From: Chryseobacterium antibioticum
GTDB taxonomy: Bacteria > Bacteroidota > Bacteroidia > Flavobacteriales > Weeksellaceae
Direction of reading: 5' to 3'
Assembly: GCF_012927325.1 (NCBI RefSeq)
Contig: NZ_JABBGI010000020.1
Span: 1 to 64,000, forward strand
Length of the DNA: 64,000 nucleotides
Part shown: in pieces, positions 29,801 to 38,315 of the stretch
Numbering within the stretch: position 1 is the stretch's first letter
How the letters are laid out: each line of letters starts with the position of its first letter
Notes under the pieces: model-generated
The model's database searches: none
What the model saw: only the letters and a program-made list of their open reading frames with translations
Told to the model about the DNA's origin: nothing
Position numbers and translations under genes: made by a program

Positions 29801-29951
29801 GATAGGTTCTGATGTACAGAGACCTTTAGCTACAGTCATTGTTTATGGTCTTATGTTTTCAACCCTTCTTACTTTATTTATCCTGCCCGCTATTTATTAT
29901 CTCGCAGAATATCATTTCGACAAACAAAAAATAAAATCAGATGAAGTTTAA
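26856..29951 (+). CDS. Heavy-metal efflux RND pump, CusA/CzcA family
   Basis: A 1,031-residue inner-membrane proton-driven pump with twelve expected transmembrane segments and two large periplasmic loops. The start (LSIQKRWLMLTLFLLLG), PLERSLNGLPGM, and the acidic proton-relay segment AIDFGIIVDGSIVMLE of heavy-metal RND pumps are present, as is the second-half counterpart SAVGFIALFGVAVQNGVIMV. In the region of CusA's metal-binding Met573 this protein has WTASHFEVSV, without Met, so a copper/silver assignment is not supported; zinc, cobalt or nickel are as likely. It ends overlapping the next gene by 11 bases. Confidence 0.95.
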   Translation: MKKLLTLSIQKRWLMLTLFLLLGIFGYYSWTKLSVEAYPDIADTTSQVVTQVPGLAAEEIEQQITIPLERSLNGLPGMHIMRSKSTFGLSIITMVFDDGVDDYWARQRIQERLSEAELPYNAQPGLDPLTSPVGEIYRYIIEGNGQSLRELTDLQNFVIIPRIKQVTGIADVTNFGGITTQFQIELDPQKLDQYGLSLSEVTETITKNNSNAGGSMLPRGDLAYVVRGIGLIKDLDDLGKIVIKTEKGVPVFLNDVGTLKYGNLERKGILGYTDRKRNYNESTGGIVLLLKGQNPSVVLKDVHQAIEELNTSILPAGVKIHPYLDRTDLVNTTLTTVTHTLTEGIVLVIIILIVFLGSWRGALLVAITIPLSLLIAFILMYFTNIPANLLSLGAIDFGIIVDGSIVMLEVILKKREEDPDKELEEKTIIKRATEIAKPIFFSTVIIITAYLPLFAFERVEKKLFTPMAFTIGYALLGALAAALILIPGLAYVIYRKPQKIFHNRWLEKISRLYGKRIDKIIKAPKKMLIPAGIILISAGFLSFMVGKDFLPELDEGSIWLQVQLPPGISLDKAREMSDSLRTQTMKHSEVTYVMVQTGRNDDGTDPWTASHFEVSVGIKPYKEWASGKTKADLIKELADDYKNMPGFSVGFSQPMIDGVMDKISGAHSELVVKVYGDDFDGTRKIAEQILSTLQTIPGSADLAIDQEPPLPQLQIIAERDKIAQYGLNVSDVADLIETALGGKAISQIFIGNKVYDISFRYAEDSRNTPDKVGNLMLTSASGAKIPLSQVAEIKLSTGESTITREMNKRHLTVKLNLRDRDLSSFLKEAQDTIEKDIRYDHQKYEIKWGGQFENKNRAYSRLTFIVPLALAVMFLLLYGAFGSFRQALVLMSIIPLALFGGMLALNVRGMTLNVPSAVGFIALFGVAVQNGVIMVSHINTLRKQGVNLKISVIKGAEDRFRPVLMTASVAVIGLFPASLATGIGSDVQRPLATVIVYGLMFSTLLTLFILPAIYYLAEYHFDKQKIKSDEV

Positions 29952-31200
29952 AATCATTTTTATCATATCCGTGTGTGCAACTTTCCAATTTTCACTGAAA
30001 GGTCAGGAAAAAGAAGTTCTCAGTTTTTCGTCTTATCTGAATGAGGTCAGAGAAAAAAACCTCAGTTACGCCGCCCAGAAATATAATGTCAGAATGGCGG
30101 AAGCTTCTATCCTTACTGCCGGAATTTTCCCGGATCCCCAACTTGAAATGGAGACCTCGGACAATGGTGTTTCAAAAAAGATGGGCTATACGATAGGAAC
30201 TTCGGTAAGCTGGACCCTGGAACTTGGCCAAAAAAGAAAAGCAAGGATAGAAACGGCAAAAAACCAGGCCGAATACGCTAAGCTTCAGCTTCAGGATTTT
30301 TTAAGAAATCTTATAGCAGACGCATCTGTTGGGTATATTGAAGTTTTAAAAACAAAAGCTCTTGTTGAAGTCCAAAAAGATTCTTACCTGAGTATGGATC
30401 AACTTGCAAAATCCGACAACATCAGATACAGGCTGGGAGCTATTTCGCTGGTCACGTCTAAACAAAGCAGACTGGAAGCTTCTTCTTTGCTTAACGATCT
30501 GTATATAACAGAAAGCATTAGCAGACAGTCCTTCTCAGCACTTTCTATATTCCTGGGAACCGGTATGGAAGACAGAGAGATTAATGGAGATTTCAAAGCT
30601 TTTAACAGAGATTTCAATCCTGAGGAACTTGTCTTGGAGGCAGTGAATAACAGATCTGATCTTTTAGCCTCAAAACAAAACATCAATACTGCTGCGAGCT
30701 TGGTTAAGCTTGAAAAGGCTAACCGTATCATTGATTTGGGATTAAGCTTAGGCGCAGAGCACAATACCTGGGCAACCAATGAAATTGCGCCCTCACCCGC
30801 TGTAAATACCGTAAAACTGGGAGCCAGCATTCCTCTGAAGTTTTCAAACCGAAGAAATGCAGATCTGAAAATTGCAGAAATGGGACGTATGCAGGCAGAA
30901 ACCGAGTATAAGCAGATCGAAAACAGCGTCCGCACTGAAGTCATGCAAGCTTACCAGCAATACCAAGCTACACAGAAGCAACTGAAACAGTTTGATAACG
31001 GAATGCTGGCCGAAGCCAAAAATATTCTGGACGGCATCAGCTACAGTTATCAGAGAGGTGAAAGTTCTATTCTGGAAGTTTTGAATGCACAGAGAACGTA
31101 TAATGATATCAGGCAGCGCTATATTGAAACGCTTGCAGATAATGCGGTAGCACTTGTTGAATTAGAAAGAAAAACCGGGATTTGGGATATTGATTTTTGA
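29941..31200 (+). CDS. TolC-family outer-membrane efflux channel
   Basis: A 419-residue outer-membrane factor with a signal peptide (about residues 1-22, ending FSLKGQ). Two repeats of long helices and strands are visible; typical stretches are SLNYAAQKYN-like (LSYAAQKYNVRMAEA), TIGTSVSWTLELGQKRKARIE, and GESSILEVLNAQRTYNDIRQ near the end. The start ATG lies inside the last codons of the RND pump gene (11-base overlap), evidence of translational coupling. With the adaptor and pump it makes a complete tripartite metal exporter. Confidence 0.93.
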   Translation: MKFKIIFIISVCATFQFSLKGQEKEVLSFSSYLNEVREKNLSYAAQKYNVRMAEASILTAGIFPDPQLEMETSDNGVSKKMGYTIGTSVSWTLELGQKRKARIETAKNQAEYAKLQLQDFLRNLIADASVGYIEVLKTKALVEVQKDSYLSMDQLAKSDNIRYRLGAISLVTSKQSRLEASSLLNDLYITESISRQSFSALSIFLGTGMEDREINGDFKAFNRDFNPEELVLEAVNNRSDLLASKQNINTAASLVKLEKANRIIDLGLSLGAEHNTWATNEIAPSPAVNTVKLGASIPLKFSNRRNADLKIAEMGRMQAETEYKQIENSVRTEVMQAYQQYQATQKQLKQFDNGMLAEAKNILDGISYSYQRGESSILEVLNAQRTYNDIRQRYIETLADNAVALVELERKTGIWDIDF

Positions 31201-31257
31201 TGTTAGGGTTTTCCGGATGAGCACGAGTGATTGTGTTTATTCGTGTTTAGTAATTAA

Positions 31258-31454
31258 CCACCCCGTCAAAAATTCTTTGAATTTTCGCCACCCCTCCATC
31301 GAAGGGGAATGATCGCCGTTTAAATGATTGCCCATTTTTCATAAGAGTGCTTGATAGCAATACTGAATAATCTCCTTGATTTTTCCCAAACTTAAGTGCC
31401 CTTTCTATGAGGAGAATTTTTAACCTTAAAAAACTTTTGCTGCTTTTGTGGTTA
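31258..31454. repeat. About 200-base interspersed element, copy 1
   Basis: Begins CCACCCCGTCAAAAATTCTT, continues with TTGAATTTTCGCCACCC and GAAGGGGAAT, and ends near CTTTTGTGGTTAG. An inverted copy is at 40026-40244, with strongest identity over the first 50 bases and weaker matches such as AAACTTAAGTG further in. The core AAAATTCAAAGAATT is self-complementary. It has no coding frame, so it resembles a MITE or other non-autonomous repeat. Confidence 0.75.
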
Positions 31455-31477
31455 GATTGATAAAGTAAGCAAAGAGT

Positions 31478-31960
31478 CTATTTCTTTTTTGAAACGGACT
31501 CTTTTTGCTTTTTAAACTGAGTTTCATAAAGATTGATCCAGTCTTCAACGGTCATTTTTTTACTGACCTCCGCAATCAGTTCAAAAAGAATATCCTCCAT
31601 TTTTTTGAAACGGATGCATGATTTTCCCATATCAAGTTTTCTTGTGGAGTATTTCGGGTATTCAGCAACAAACCAGTCTAACAATTCAGGATCTGCATAG
31701 ATTCCCATGTGATAAAGGGCGATAAAATTCTTTTGAGAAGCCAACGACATAAAAGGTAATGGCGAGCCTGACGTACAGTGATACCCTGCCGGATAGGTCT
31801 CCAAAGGAACTGCCCAACCTACCATGCCGTAACTGGTCCCTTGCTGAAAGCCTTTCGGTAGATTGTCATTTATAGTATCAAATAATTTTTTGAATACTTC
31901 CTGTCTTTCTTCAGGAATTTTTGAAATATAATCGGCTACAGAGTCTGCTGGAATTTGCAT
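31478..31960 (-). CDS. DUF1801 family protein (YdhG-like)
   Basis: A 160-residue soluble protein. Family features are YISKIPEERQEVFKKL near residue 12, GTSYGMVGWAVPLETYP, the LASQKNFIALYHMGIY strand-helix, and GKSCIRFKKMEDI. The fold is known from structural genomics; the function is unknown, though some relatives are annotated as iron chaperone-like (frataxin-like) or as phosphate-binding. A lysine-rich C-terminus (KKQKESVSKKK) is present. It is a single gene without a clear promoter match. Confidence 0.85.
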   Translation of the reverse strand: MQIPADSVADYISKIPEERQEVFKKLFDTINDNLPKGFQQGTSYGMVGWAVPLETYPAGYHCTSGSPLPFMSLASQKNFIALYHMGIYADPELLDWFVAEYPKYSTRKLDMGKSCIRFKKMEDILFELIAEVSKKMTVEDWINLYETQFKKQKESVSKKK

Positions 31961-32085
31961 TTTCAGTTAAGTTTTTATAGTCATCCAAAATAACAAAATT
32001 TATAGATATCCTGAATCAAATTGAATCAAAAAAAGCAGCAGTACATGAATGCACTGCGGCCTAACTTTATTGACATTAAAAAAAA

Positions 32086-33882
32086 TTATTTTTTGATCGT
32101 TTTCACAGTAGATTGTGATCCGTCTTTAAAATAGATCATAACAAAATACAAACCTGTCTTCAGCGTACTCAGATCAAGTTCCTTCACAGCTCCGGTAAAG
32201 GTTTTTACTGTTCTGCCGGAAGCATCTCCTACCGTTACAGATTTCACTTCTCTGCTGTCTGAAATATATAAAATATCTTTGAACGGATTTGGATGAACTG
32301 ATGCTTTCTTCACTCCCTCTTTTACTTCGGAAGTACTCAACTGAGCATTTTCAACCTTAAAATTATCAACATAAAAATTGTAATCAGGATCATCATTCAC
32401 CGTTCCGTCAGTTGCGTAGAAGGCGAATACAGTATTGGCGCTGTTGTATCCCGTTAAGCTGTACGAGTAAGGAGTCGACGTATTGGTAGGTGCATTGGCT
32501 GCGTTCCATGTTTCCAGAATTGTCCATGTAGTTCCTCCATCGTTCGATACCAAAAACTGAATGACATCATCAGATCCCATCGGTGAAGAATTGGTACTAA
32601 GATAAGCTGTTACACCATAATCAAATTTAACTTTATATGCACCTGCGGAAAGATTGAAGGGCAGTGTTTTTAGCCATCCTGTTCTGCCTGTTGTATATAA
32701 ATTGATCGTCGCTGATCCGGCAGAGCCTACTCCTAAGAATCCACCTGCTCCCCAATAAGATGTTGTCCCGGTAGGAGCTGTCGCAGGAGTACCGCCTGAA
32801 AGTGCGGCTGTCCAGCAAGTTCCCGGAAAGCTGTTGAAATCATGGGTATATGACGGAACAACGGCACCACACAATGTAATAAATGTTCCGGATAAAGACC
32901 ACCCACTCTGAGCTGTTGCAGTACTGCAATTACTTCTTACCCAATAATAATAGACCGTACTTGGTGATAAAGATGGAATGGTAAAGGAAGTTCCCGTAAC
33001 TCCAGCGTGATTAGGCGCTGTCGCAGCTGTAGGAGCCGTATTGCTGGTACTGTAATACACATCATAGCTTACCGCCTGAACGCTGCCTGGTATTGTCCAT
33101 GAAACCTGAGCAGAATTTGACGTCAATGTACCTACTGGCTGAAGTGTAGGCGCTACACAATCGGTATAAGCATCCGCTGAAAAGGCAAAAACATTGGCGA
33201 TTCCTGTTCCACTGACTTTCGTTACGGTAACGCTTTGAATAGGTTTGGTCTGATTGGCTGCATCAATAGTCAATGCAGACTGATATAGTCTTGGATTTGT
33301 AGAATTCGGTTCCAAAACATTATTACTTCTGTTAATCCTTCCGATTCCCTGAACGGCATAGTTGGACCCGCCATACCAGTCTGAGATCGCTACTCCGGAA
33401 AATATCTGAGAGGTAGCATCTGTAAAGTTGACGGTGACATTCACTGTACATGTTCCGCTTCCACCGGTAGAAAGCATGTACACTTTAAAAGCAGGAACCG
33501 GTGTCAAAAATGACAGTGTTCCGGTATTGCTTCCTGTAGTATTACTGGAAATTTTCAAGGAATTATTTCCATACAAATCTCCCAGTTTAAAGCTCAGTCC
33601 CGGTGTAGAAGCCACTGCAGAATTAATAATCCCGTTCACGGGAAGCCCATAAGTAATGGGTGTACTTGTAGAGGTAAGTTTAAAATCCCTTGCTACAAAG
33701 GCAAAAGACACTCCGTCCACATCTTCTGTAGTACTTGATGTAGCGGGACCCACATCATTGGCAATAACGTCGGCTGTGTATCCGGATGAGACAGGCATGG
33801 TTTGAAAATTTTGGGCATTCACAGCGGATACCGCAAAAAGAGCCATCGCAGGTAAAATTCTCAATGGTAAATGTATTTTCAT
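32086..33882 (-). CDS. Secreted T9SS cargo with fibronectin type III domain
   Basis: A 598-residue protein with a signal peptide (MKIHLPLRILPAMALFAVSAVNAQ). After a beta-rich N-terminal half it has a fibronectin type III domain near residues 240-340 (APTLQPVGTLTSNSAQVSW, SPSTVYYYWVRSNC), a jelly-roll-like region (about 345-510, with VSNDGGTTWTILETW and FYVDNFKVENA) and a T9SS type A sorting domain at the end (HPNPFKDILYISD to STVKTIKK). No catalytic signature is seen. It is exported to the surface or medium; likely adhesive or carbohydrate-binding, by inference. Confidence 0.82.
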   Translation of the reverse strand: MKIHLPLRILPAMALFAVSAVNAQNFQTMPVSSGYTADVIANDVGPATSSTTEDVDGVSFAFVARDFKLTSTSTPITYGLPVNGIINSAVASTPGLSFKLGDLYGNNSLKISSNTTGSNTGTLSFLTPVPAFKVYMLSTGGSGTCTVNVTVNFTDATSQIFSGVAISDWYGGSNYAVQGIGRINRSNNVLEPNSTNPRLYQSALTIDAANQTKPIQSVTVTKVSGTGIANVFAFSADAYTDCVAPTLQPVGTLTSNSAQVSWTIPGSVQAVSYDVYYSTSNTAPTAATAPNHAGVTGTSFTIPSLSPSTVYYYWVRSNCSTATAQSGWSLSGTFITLCGAVVPSYTHDFNSFPGTCWTAALSGGTPATAPTGTTSYWGAGGFLGVGSAGSATINLYTTGRTGWLKTLPFNLSAGAYKVKFDYGVTAYLSTNSSPMGSDDVIQFLVSNDGGTTWTILETWNAANAPTNTSTPYSYSLTGYNSANTVFAFYATDGTVNDDPDYNFYVDNFKVENAQLSTSEVKEGVKKASVHPNPFKDILYISDSREVKSVTVGDASGRTVKTFTGAVKELDLSTLKTGLYFVMIYFKDGSQSTVKTIKK

Positions 33883-34256
33883 AATTATTTTTTATTAGCA
33901 TCGAAATTTAATAAAAAATCAATAAAGAATCAATATTATTATAAAATAATTAAACATTAGTTAATAACATTAAAGTATCAATATTTTCAACTATATAAAA
34001 ACATTATTTTATGACCAAATGCTTTATTCACATTTTAAGATATTATTTTAACAATTTCAATCATTTTGACCTATAATCAATCTCCAATAGCCCATATTTT
34101 TAACAAACTGATGACCAGTATGAAGCATAAATAAAAAGGATTACGCCGGCAATCAAAAGAACCGGCAACAATCAATTTTAATTCGCTGATTTTCAAAACA
34201 ATTAAAAAGCACTCAAAATGGACAACAGGTTATTTTATTATTGAGAAATTAAATCT
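33883..34256. other. AT-rich intergenic spacer
   Basis: About 370 bases between two divergent genes. It holds a near-consensus minus-strand box (TAAATTTC near 33905) that could serve the T9SS gene and a short hairpin GCCGG/CCGGC around 34147-34168. No gene or RNA is supported. Confidence 0.5.
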
Positions 34257-34264
34257 TACTTTTG
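34257..34264 (+). promoter_or_regulatory. -7 box of the aminotransferase-murB operon
   Basis: TACTTTTG matches TAnnTTTG, 20 bases upstream of the aminotransferase ATG. A TTG at 34241 is closer than usual (13 bases). Confidence 0.5.
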
Positions 34265-34284
34265 CCATACAAATTTTTTGAACA

Positions 34285-35490
34285 ATGCCGAATATTTCAA
34301 ACAGAGCACAGCATATGCCGCCATCGCCGGTAAGAAAACTGGTCCCTTACGCTTTAAAAGCGAAACAGCAGGGAATAAAAGTCTATCACCTTAATATCGG
34401 GCAACCTGATATTGAAACGCCGGAAACAGCTTTAAATGCTTTAAAGAATATTGATCTTAAAGTATTAGAATATGCGCTTTCTGAAGGTAATATAGAATAC
34501 AGAACAGCCCTAACCGATTATTATCATACCTTAGGTTTTTCAGATCTGACGCCTGATAATTTCATTGTAACGAATGGAGGTTCTGAAGCCTTAAACTTCG
34601 CGATTTCTACTTTATGTGATGACGGTGACGAGGTGATCATTCCCGAGCCTTACTATGCCAATTACAACGGCTTTACCAGCACATTTAATGTAAACGTTGT
34701 AGCGGTTCCGTCTACTATTGATACAGGTTTCGCCCTTCCTCCGATCGAAGAATTTGAGAAAAAGATTACAGATAAAACAAGAGCTATCGTTATCTGCAAC
34801 CCGGGTAATCCTACAGGATATCTTTACACCCGTGAAGAGCTTCAGCAGCTGGCAGAAATTGCTTTGAAATATGATATCGTTATCATCTCTGACGAGGTAT
34901 ACAGAGAATATGTTTATGATGGAAAGCAGCAGATTTCTATGCTGGATTTCCCTGAACTGAGCGAGAATTGCATCATCATCGATTCAGAATCCAAGCGTTA
35001 TTCTATGTGTGGCGTAAGAATCGGATGTATGCTAACCCGTTCCAAAAAGATTCATGATGCAGCGATGCTTTTTGCACAGGCAAGATTGAGTCCTGTACTT
35101 TTGGGTCAGATTGCAGCAACAGCAGCTCACCAGAACGACGGTGCCTACATCAGAGCGGTAAGAGAAGAGTATACGCACAGAAGAAATATATTGGTAGACC
35201 TTCTGAATGCTATTCCGGGAGTAATTTGCCCTAAGCCAAGAGGTGCGTTCTACTGTGTTGCAGAACTTCCCGTAGATGATACTGAAAAATTTGCACAGTG
35301 GCTTCTAGAAAAATATTCTCTTAACAAGGAAACGATCATGGTAGCTCCGGCAGGAGGTTTCTACAGCGATCCTGAATTAGGAAAAAAACAGGTAAGAATT
35401 GCTTATGTGCTGAAAGAGGAAGATCTTAAGAAAAGCGCTGAAATTCTTAAAGAAGCTTTGAAAAAATACAGAGAAGAATTTAGCCTGTAA
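34285..35490 (+). CDS. PLP-dependent aminotransferase, class I/II
   Basis: A 401-residue cytoplasmic fold-type I aminotransferase of the aspartate aminotransferase group. Visible landmarks: NIGQPDIETP (37-46), CNPGNPTG with Asn175, ISDEVYREYVY with Asp203 and Tyr206, and SESKRYSMCGVRIG with Schiff-base Lys237 and Arg245. C-terminal Arg that binds the substrate carboxylate is expected in KKQVRIAY. Aspartate or an aromatic amino acid is the likely donor; the sequence does not decide. It heads a run with a lipoprotein gene (10-base gap) and murB (4-base gap). Confidence 0.9.
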   Translation: MPNISNRAQHMPPSPVRKLVPYALKAKQQGIKVYHLNIGQPDIETPETALNALKNIDLKVLEYALSEGNIEYRTALTDYYHTLGFSDLTPDNFIVTNGGSEALNFAISTLCDDGDEVIIPEPYYANYNGFTSTFNVNVVAVPSTIDTGFALPPIEEFEKKITDKTRAIVICNPGNPTGYLYTREELQQLAEIALKYDIVIISDEVYREYVYDGKQQISMLDFPELSENCIIIDSESKRYSMCGVRIGCMLTRSKKIHDAAMLFAQARLSPVLLGQIAATAAHQNDGAYIRAVREEYTHRRNILVDLLNAIPGVICPKPRGAFYCVAELPVDDTEKFAQWLLEKYSLNKETIMVAPAGGFYSDPELGKKQVRIAYVLKEEDLKKSAEILKEALKKYREEFSL

Positions 35491-35500
35491 AATATAATCT

Positions 35501-35989
35501 ATGGTGCCGGCAATAAAAAATACTTATCTGAAACTCCTGTTTTCAATATTTTTGTTGCCGGCATTTTTTTCCTGTGACAAGACAAAGGAGCAGACCCCAG
35601 CTACTCATCAAAATCCGAATGAAATAACCTTCATCAGTTTATCCAATATCGGAGGTGATCAGGGAGATTATAAGATCATCAAAGTCACCAAAGACTCCAT
35701 ACGCGCAGAACAGGGCATCACAGCCCGCGGAACTCATAAGGAATGGAGCACAGCCATCAATGTACAAATCTGGAAACAGCTGATCTCTTCGATCCATACT
35801 AAAGATCTTGATGAGATACAAAGTTCTCCAAGCAAACAGTCTGTAGACGGCATCGACGAAACTTTTCAGATCAGAACTCCGAAAAAGTCACATATTTACG
35901 TCAATTCTTATGCGGATACGCTTCATTACCAACAGCTGAAGCAATTCAAAGAACAACTCAACATGATTCTTCCAACAGAATACCAATAA
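35501..35989 (+). CDS. Hypothetical lipoprotein
   Basis: A 162-residue protein with a lipoprotein signal (about residues 8-25, ending PAFFSC). The mature part is beta-rich (ITFISLSNIGGDQGDYKIIKV, then TFQIRTPKK) and resembles small flavobacterial envelope lipoproteins; I recognise no named family. It is wedged between an aminotransferase gene (10 bases) and murB (4 bases), so it is co-transcribed with both. No function can be assigned. Confidence 0.7.
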   Translation: MVPAIKNTYLKLLFSIFLLPAFFSCDKTKEQTPATHQNPNEITFISLSNIGGDQGDYKIIKVTKDSIRAEQGITARGTHKEWSTAINVQIWKQLISSIHTKDLDEIQSSPSKQSVDGIDETFQIRTPKKSHIYVNSYADTLHYQQLKQFKEQLNMILPTEYQ

Positions 35990-35993
35990 CAAT

Positions 35994-37007
35994 ATGCAAG
36001 AAAATTTTTCCCTAAAGCCTTACAATACATTCGGTGTTGATGTCAACGCAAAATACTTTATTGAAGTACACACGATTGAAGAACTGAAGAATGCTATTAA
36101 TTATTCTAAAGATCATGATCTTCCTGTTTTATTTTTGGGCGGCGGAAGCAATATCCTGCTGACTAAAGATTTTGAAGGTCTTGCTATTAAACTTAGTTTA
36201 AAAGGAATTGAACAGGAAGATCTGAATGAAAATGAAGTTCTTGTAACGGCAAAAGCCGGTGAAAACTGGCATGAATTCGTGATGTACAGCCTTAAAAAAA
36301 ACTACGGCGGACTGGAAAATCTTTCTTTGATTCCCGGAAATGTAGGTACCTCACCTATGCAGAATATCGGAGCCTACGGAACTGAAATTAAAGATATTTT
36401 CGTAGGTTGTACTGTTTTGGATCTTGAAAATATTGAATTGAAAACATTTAACCTTGAACAGTGTCATTTCGGATACAGGGATTCTATTTTCAAGCAGGAA
36501 GGCAAAGGAAAGTATGTGATCCTGGAGGTTAGTTTTAAATTAACAAAGAAGAATCATCACATTAAAACAGAATACGGAGCAATAAAAACTGAGCTGGATC
36601 ATTTAGGCATCACTCATCCTACGATTCAGGACGTTTCCAAAGCTGTCATCAACATCAGACAGAGCAAACTCCCGGATCCAAAGGTGACCGGAAATGCAGG
36701 AAGTTTTTTTAAAAACCCTACCATTCCATTAGCCCAGTTTGAAGATTTAAAGCAAAAGTTTGAACATATTCCCGGATATCCAAACGGAGATGTGGTAAAA
36801 GTACCTGCCGGATGGCTGATCGAGCAATGTGGCTGGAAAGGAAAACAGATAGGCAATGCAGCCTCACACCAACTTCAGGCGCTGGTTATCGTGAATGCTA
36901 CGGGAAATGCTACTGGAAAAGAAATCTATAATTTTTCAACGCAGATTATCAATTCTGTTAAAGAAAAGTTCGGAATAGAGCTGGAACGGGAGGTGAATAT
37001 TATTTAG
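35994..37007 (+). CDS. murB: UDP-N-acetylenolpyruvoylglucosamine reductase MurB
   Basis: A 337-residue cytoplasmic flavoenzyme that reduces the enolpyruvyl intermediate to UDP-MurNAc, the step after MurA. FAD-binding segments LGGGSNILLT (48-57) and LIPGNVGTSPMQNIGAYGTE are clear. It is type I (E. coli-like), with the Tyr loop at FGYRDSIFK; Tyr161-Arg162, Ser237 (GNAGSFFKNP) and Glu333 correspond to the catalytic set. It starts four bases after the lipoprotein stop. murA lies 18 kb away, so the wall genes are not clustered. Confidence 0.97.
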   Translation: MQENFSLKPYNTFGVDVNAKYFIEVHTIEELKNAINYSKDHDLPVLFLGGGSNILLTKDFEGLAIKLSLKGIEQEDLNENEVLVTAKAGENWHEFVMYSLKKNYGGLENLSLIPGNVGTSPMQNIGAYGTEIKDIFVGCTVLDLENIELKTFNLEQCHFGYRDSIFKQEGKGKYVILEVSFKLTKKNHHIKTEYGAIKTELDHLGITHPTIQDVSKAVINIRQSKLPDPKVTGNAGSFFKNPTIPLAQFEDLKQKFEHIPGYPNGDVVKVPAGWLIEQCGWKGKQIGNAASHQLQALVIVNATGNATGKEIYNFSTQIINSVKEKFGIELEREVNII

Positions 37008-37053
37008 GACTAGTCATCAAAATCACTATTTTAGCTAAAAAAAGAGCACAAAT

Positions 37054-37857
37054 ATGAAAATCACTATTCTCGGAGCAGGCAATATGGGCCTTTCTTTTTC
37101 AAAATCCTTCTTAAAGTATGACCTGATCAAGCCTGAAAATCTACACCTGATCACAAGAAGCCTGTCTAAAATTTCTAAGATCGCCGAAGAGTTTCCAAAA
37201 TCCAAAATCTCTACTTTTGAAGAAACCCAGGAACTGGATGCCGATCTCATTATCATTGCTGTAAAACCTCAGGATTTCCTGCATGTTGCCCAGAATTTTC
37301 AATTTACATTAAAAAAAAACCAAATGGTCCTGTCGATCATGGCCGGAATCAAAATTGAAAAGATTCAACAATTATTAAATCACCCGCTTGTCGTAAGAGC
37401 GATGCCCAACTCTCCTACCCTCTTGGGAATGGGAATTACTGGGTACACCGCTGCTAATGGCATTTCTTTCAGCCAACTGATCAATATTGAAAGACTTCTG
37501 AACAGTACCGGAAGATCGGTGTATCTGGAAAATGAAGATCTTCTGGACGGTGTTACAGCCCTTTCAGGAAGCGGACCTGCCTACTTTTATTATATTATTG
37601 ACACTATGATCAAAGCTGGTATGGAAATGGGTATTGAAGAAAATCTTTCTAAACTGTTTGTACAACAGACCATGCTGGGTGCATACCACCTGATCAATAA
37701 TTCTGAAAAAAGTCTTGAAGAACTCATCAAAGACGTTGCCTCCAAAGGCGGAACAACCGAAGCTGCTTTAAAAACATTTGAAGACAACAATTTTAAAGAA
37801 ATTTTAAAAAGCGGAATTTTAAATGCTGAAAAGCGGGCTAAAGAACTAAACGGGTAA
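37054..37857 (+). CDS. proC: Pyrroline-5-carboxylate reductase ProC
   Basis: A 267-residue NAD(P)H-dependent enzyme that makes proline from pyrroline-5-carboxylate. The N-terminal Rossmann motif ILGAGNMGLSFSKSFL (4-19), VVRAMPNSPTLLGMGITGY and the C-terminal dimerisation and substrate signature ALSGSGPAYFYYIID are all present. Length is normal. The last 20 bases overlap the 3' end of the convergent VanZ gene, with no terminator between them. It follows murB by 46 bases and may share its transcript. Confidence 0.96.
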   Translation: MKITILGAGNMGLSFSKSFLKYDLIKPENLHLITRSLSKISKIAEEFPKSKISTFEETQELDADLIIIAVKPQDFLHVAQNFQFTLKKNQMVLSIMAGIKIEKIQQLLNHPLVVRAMPNSPTLLGMGITGYTAANGISFSQLINIERLLNSTGRSVYLENEDLLDGVTALSGSGPAYFYYIIDTMIKAGMEMGIEENLSKLFVQQTMLGAYHLINNSEKSLEELIKDVASKGGTTEAALKTFEDNNFKEILKSGILNAEKRAKELNG

Positions 37858-38269
37858 ATTTCTTTTCTATCAGCCTGCGAAGCAGCCACCCCAGAAAAAC
37901 ACCGAAAGTATTAAGAATGATATCATCCACCTCAAATATGCCCATTCTTGTAAAATACTGAAGTGCTTCAACGATGACTATGGAAGAAACGAAAACGTAC
38001 AGCAGCCTTTTCAGATTTTTAAGGTGAGGAAAGATCCAGCCCAAAAATCCGAAAGGAATAAACATGATGATATTACCCAGCACAATGAGCACAATATCTT
38101 TCCATCCAATGGTATTGTGGATAAACTCCAGCGTGGAGAGAATAGGCTCTACTGTAATCTGATTGTCTTCGTATTGAAATCTGCCCATTCCTAAAAACAT
38201 GAGATAGAGCAACACCAGTGTATACGGAACAATAATAATTTTATAAAATTTCTTTAACATCAAGTGCAA
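37838..38269 (-). CDS. VanZ family membrane protein
   Basis: A 143-residue membrane protein with about four hydrophobic segments (near 8-24, 48-75, 85-105 and 112-130). The FIHNTIGWKDIVLIVLGNIIMFIP (split) stretch and FEVDDIILNTFGVFLGW are family hallmarks. VanZ was named after a teicoplanin-resistance accessory protein, but most members have no known role. There are no other glycopeptide resistance genes here. Its last six codons overlap proC on the other strand. Confidence 0.88.
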   Translation of the reverse strand: MHLMLKKFYKIIIVPYTLVLLYLMFLGMGRFQYEDNQITVEPILSTLEFIHNTIGWKDIVLIVLGNIIMFIPFGFLGWIFPHLKNLKRLLYVFVSSIVIVEALQYFTRMGIFEVDDIILNTFGVFLGWLLRRLIEKKFTRLVL

Positions 38270-38315
38270 ATTTATTCATTTCAAAAACATTAAATTTGTG
38301 TGTTAAATTAATTTA

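Noticed and set aside
34147..34168. GCCGG/CCGGC hairpin before the aminotransferase
   Set aside because: Short stem with a long loop and no T run; no reason to call a riboswitch or terminator.
37838..37857. Convergent overlap of proC and VanZ as a regulatory antisense
   Set aside because: A 20-base tail overlap is common in compact genomes and shows no further structure.
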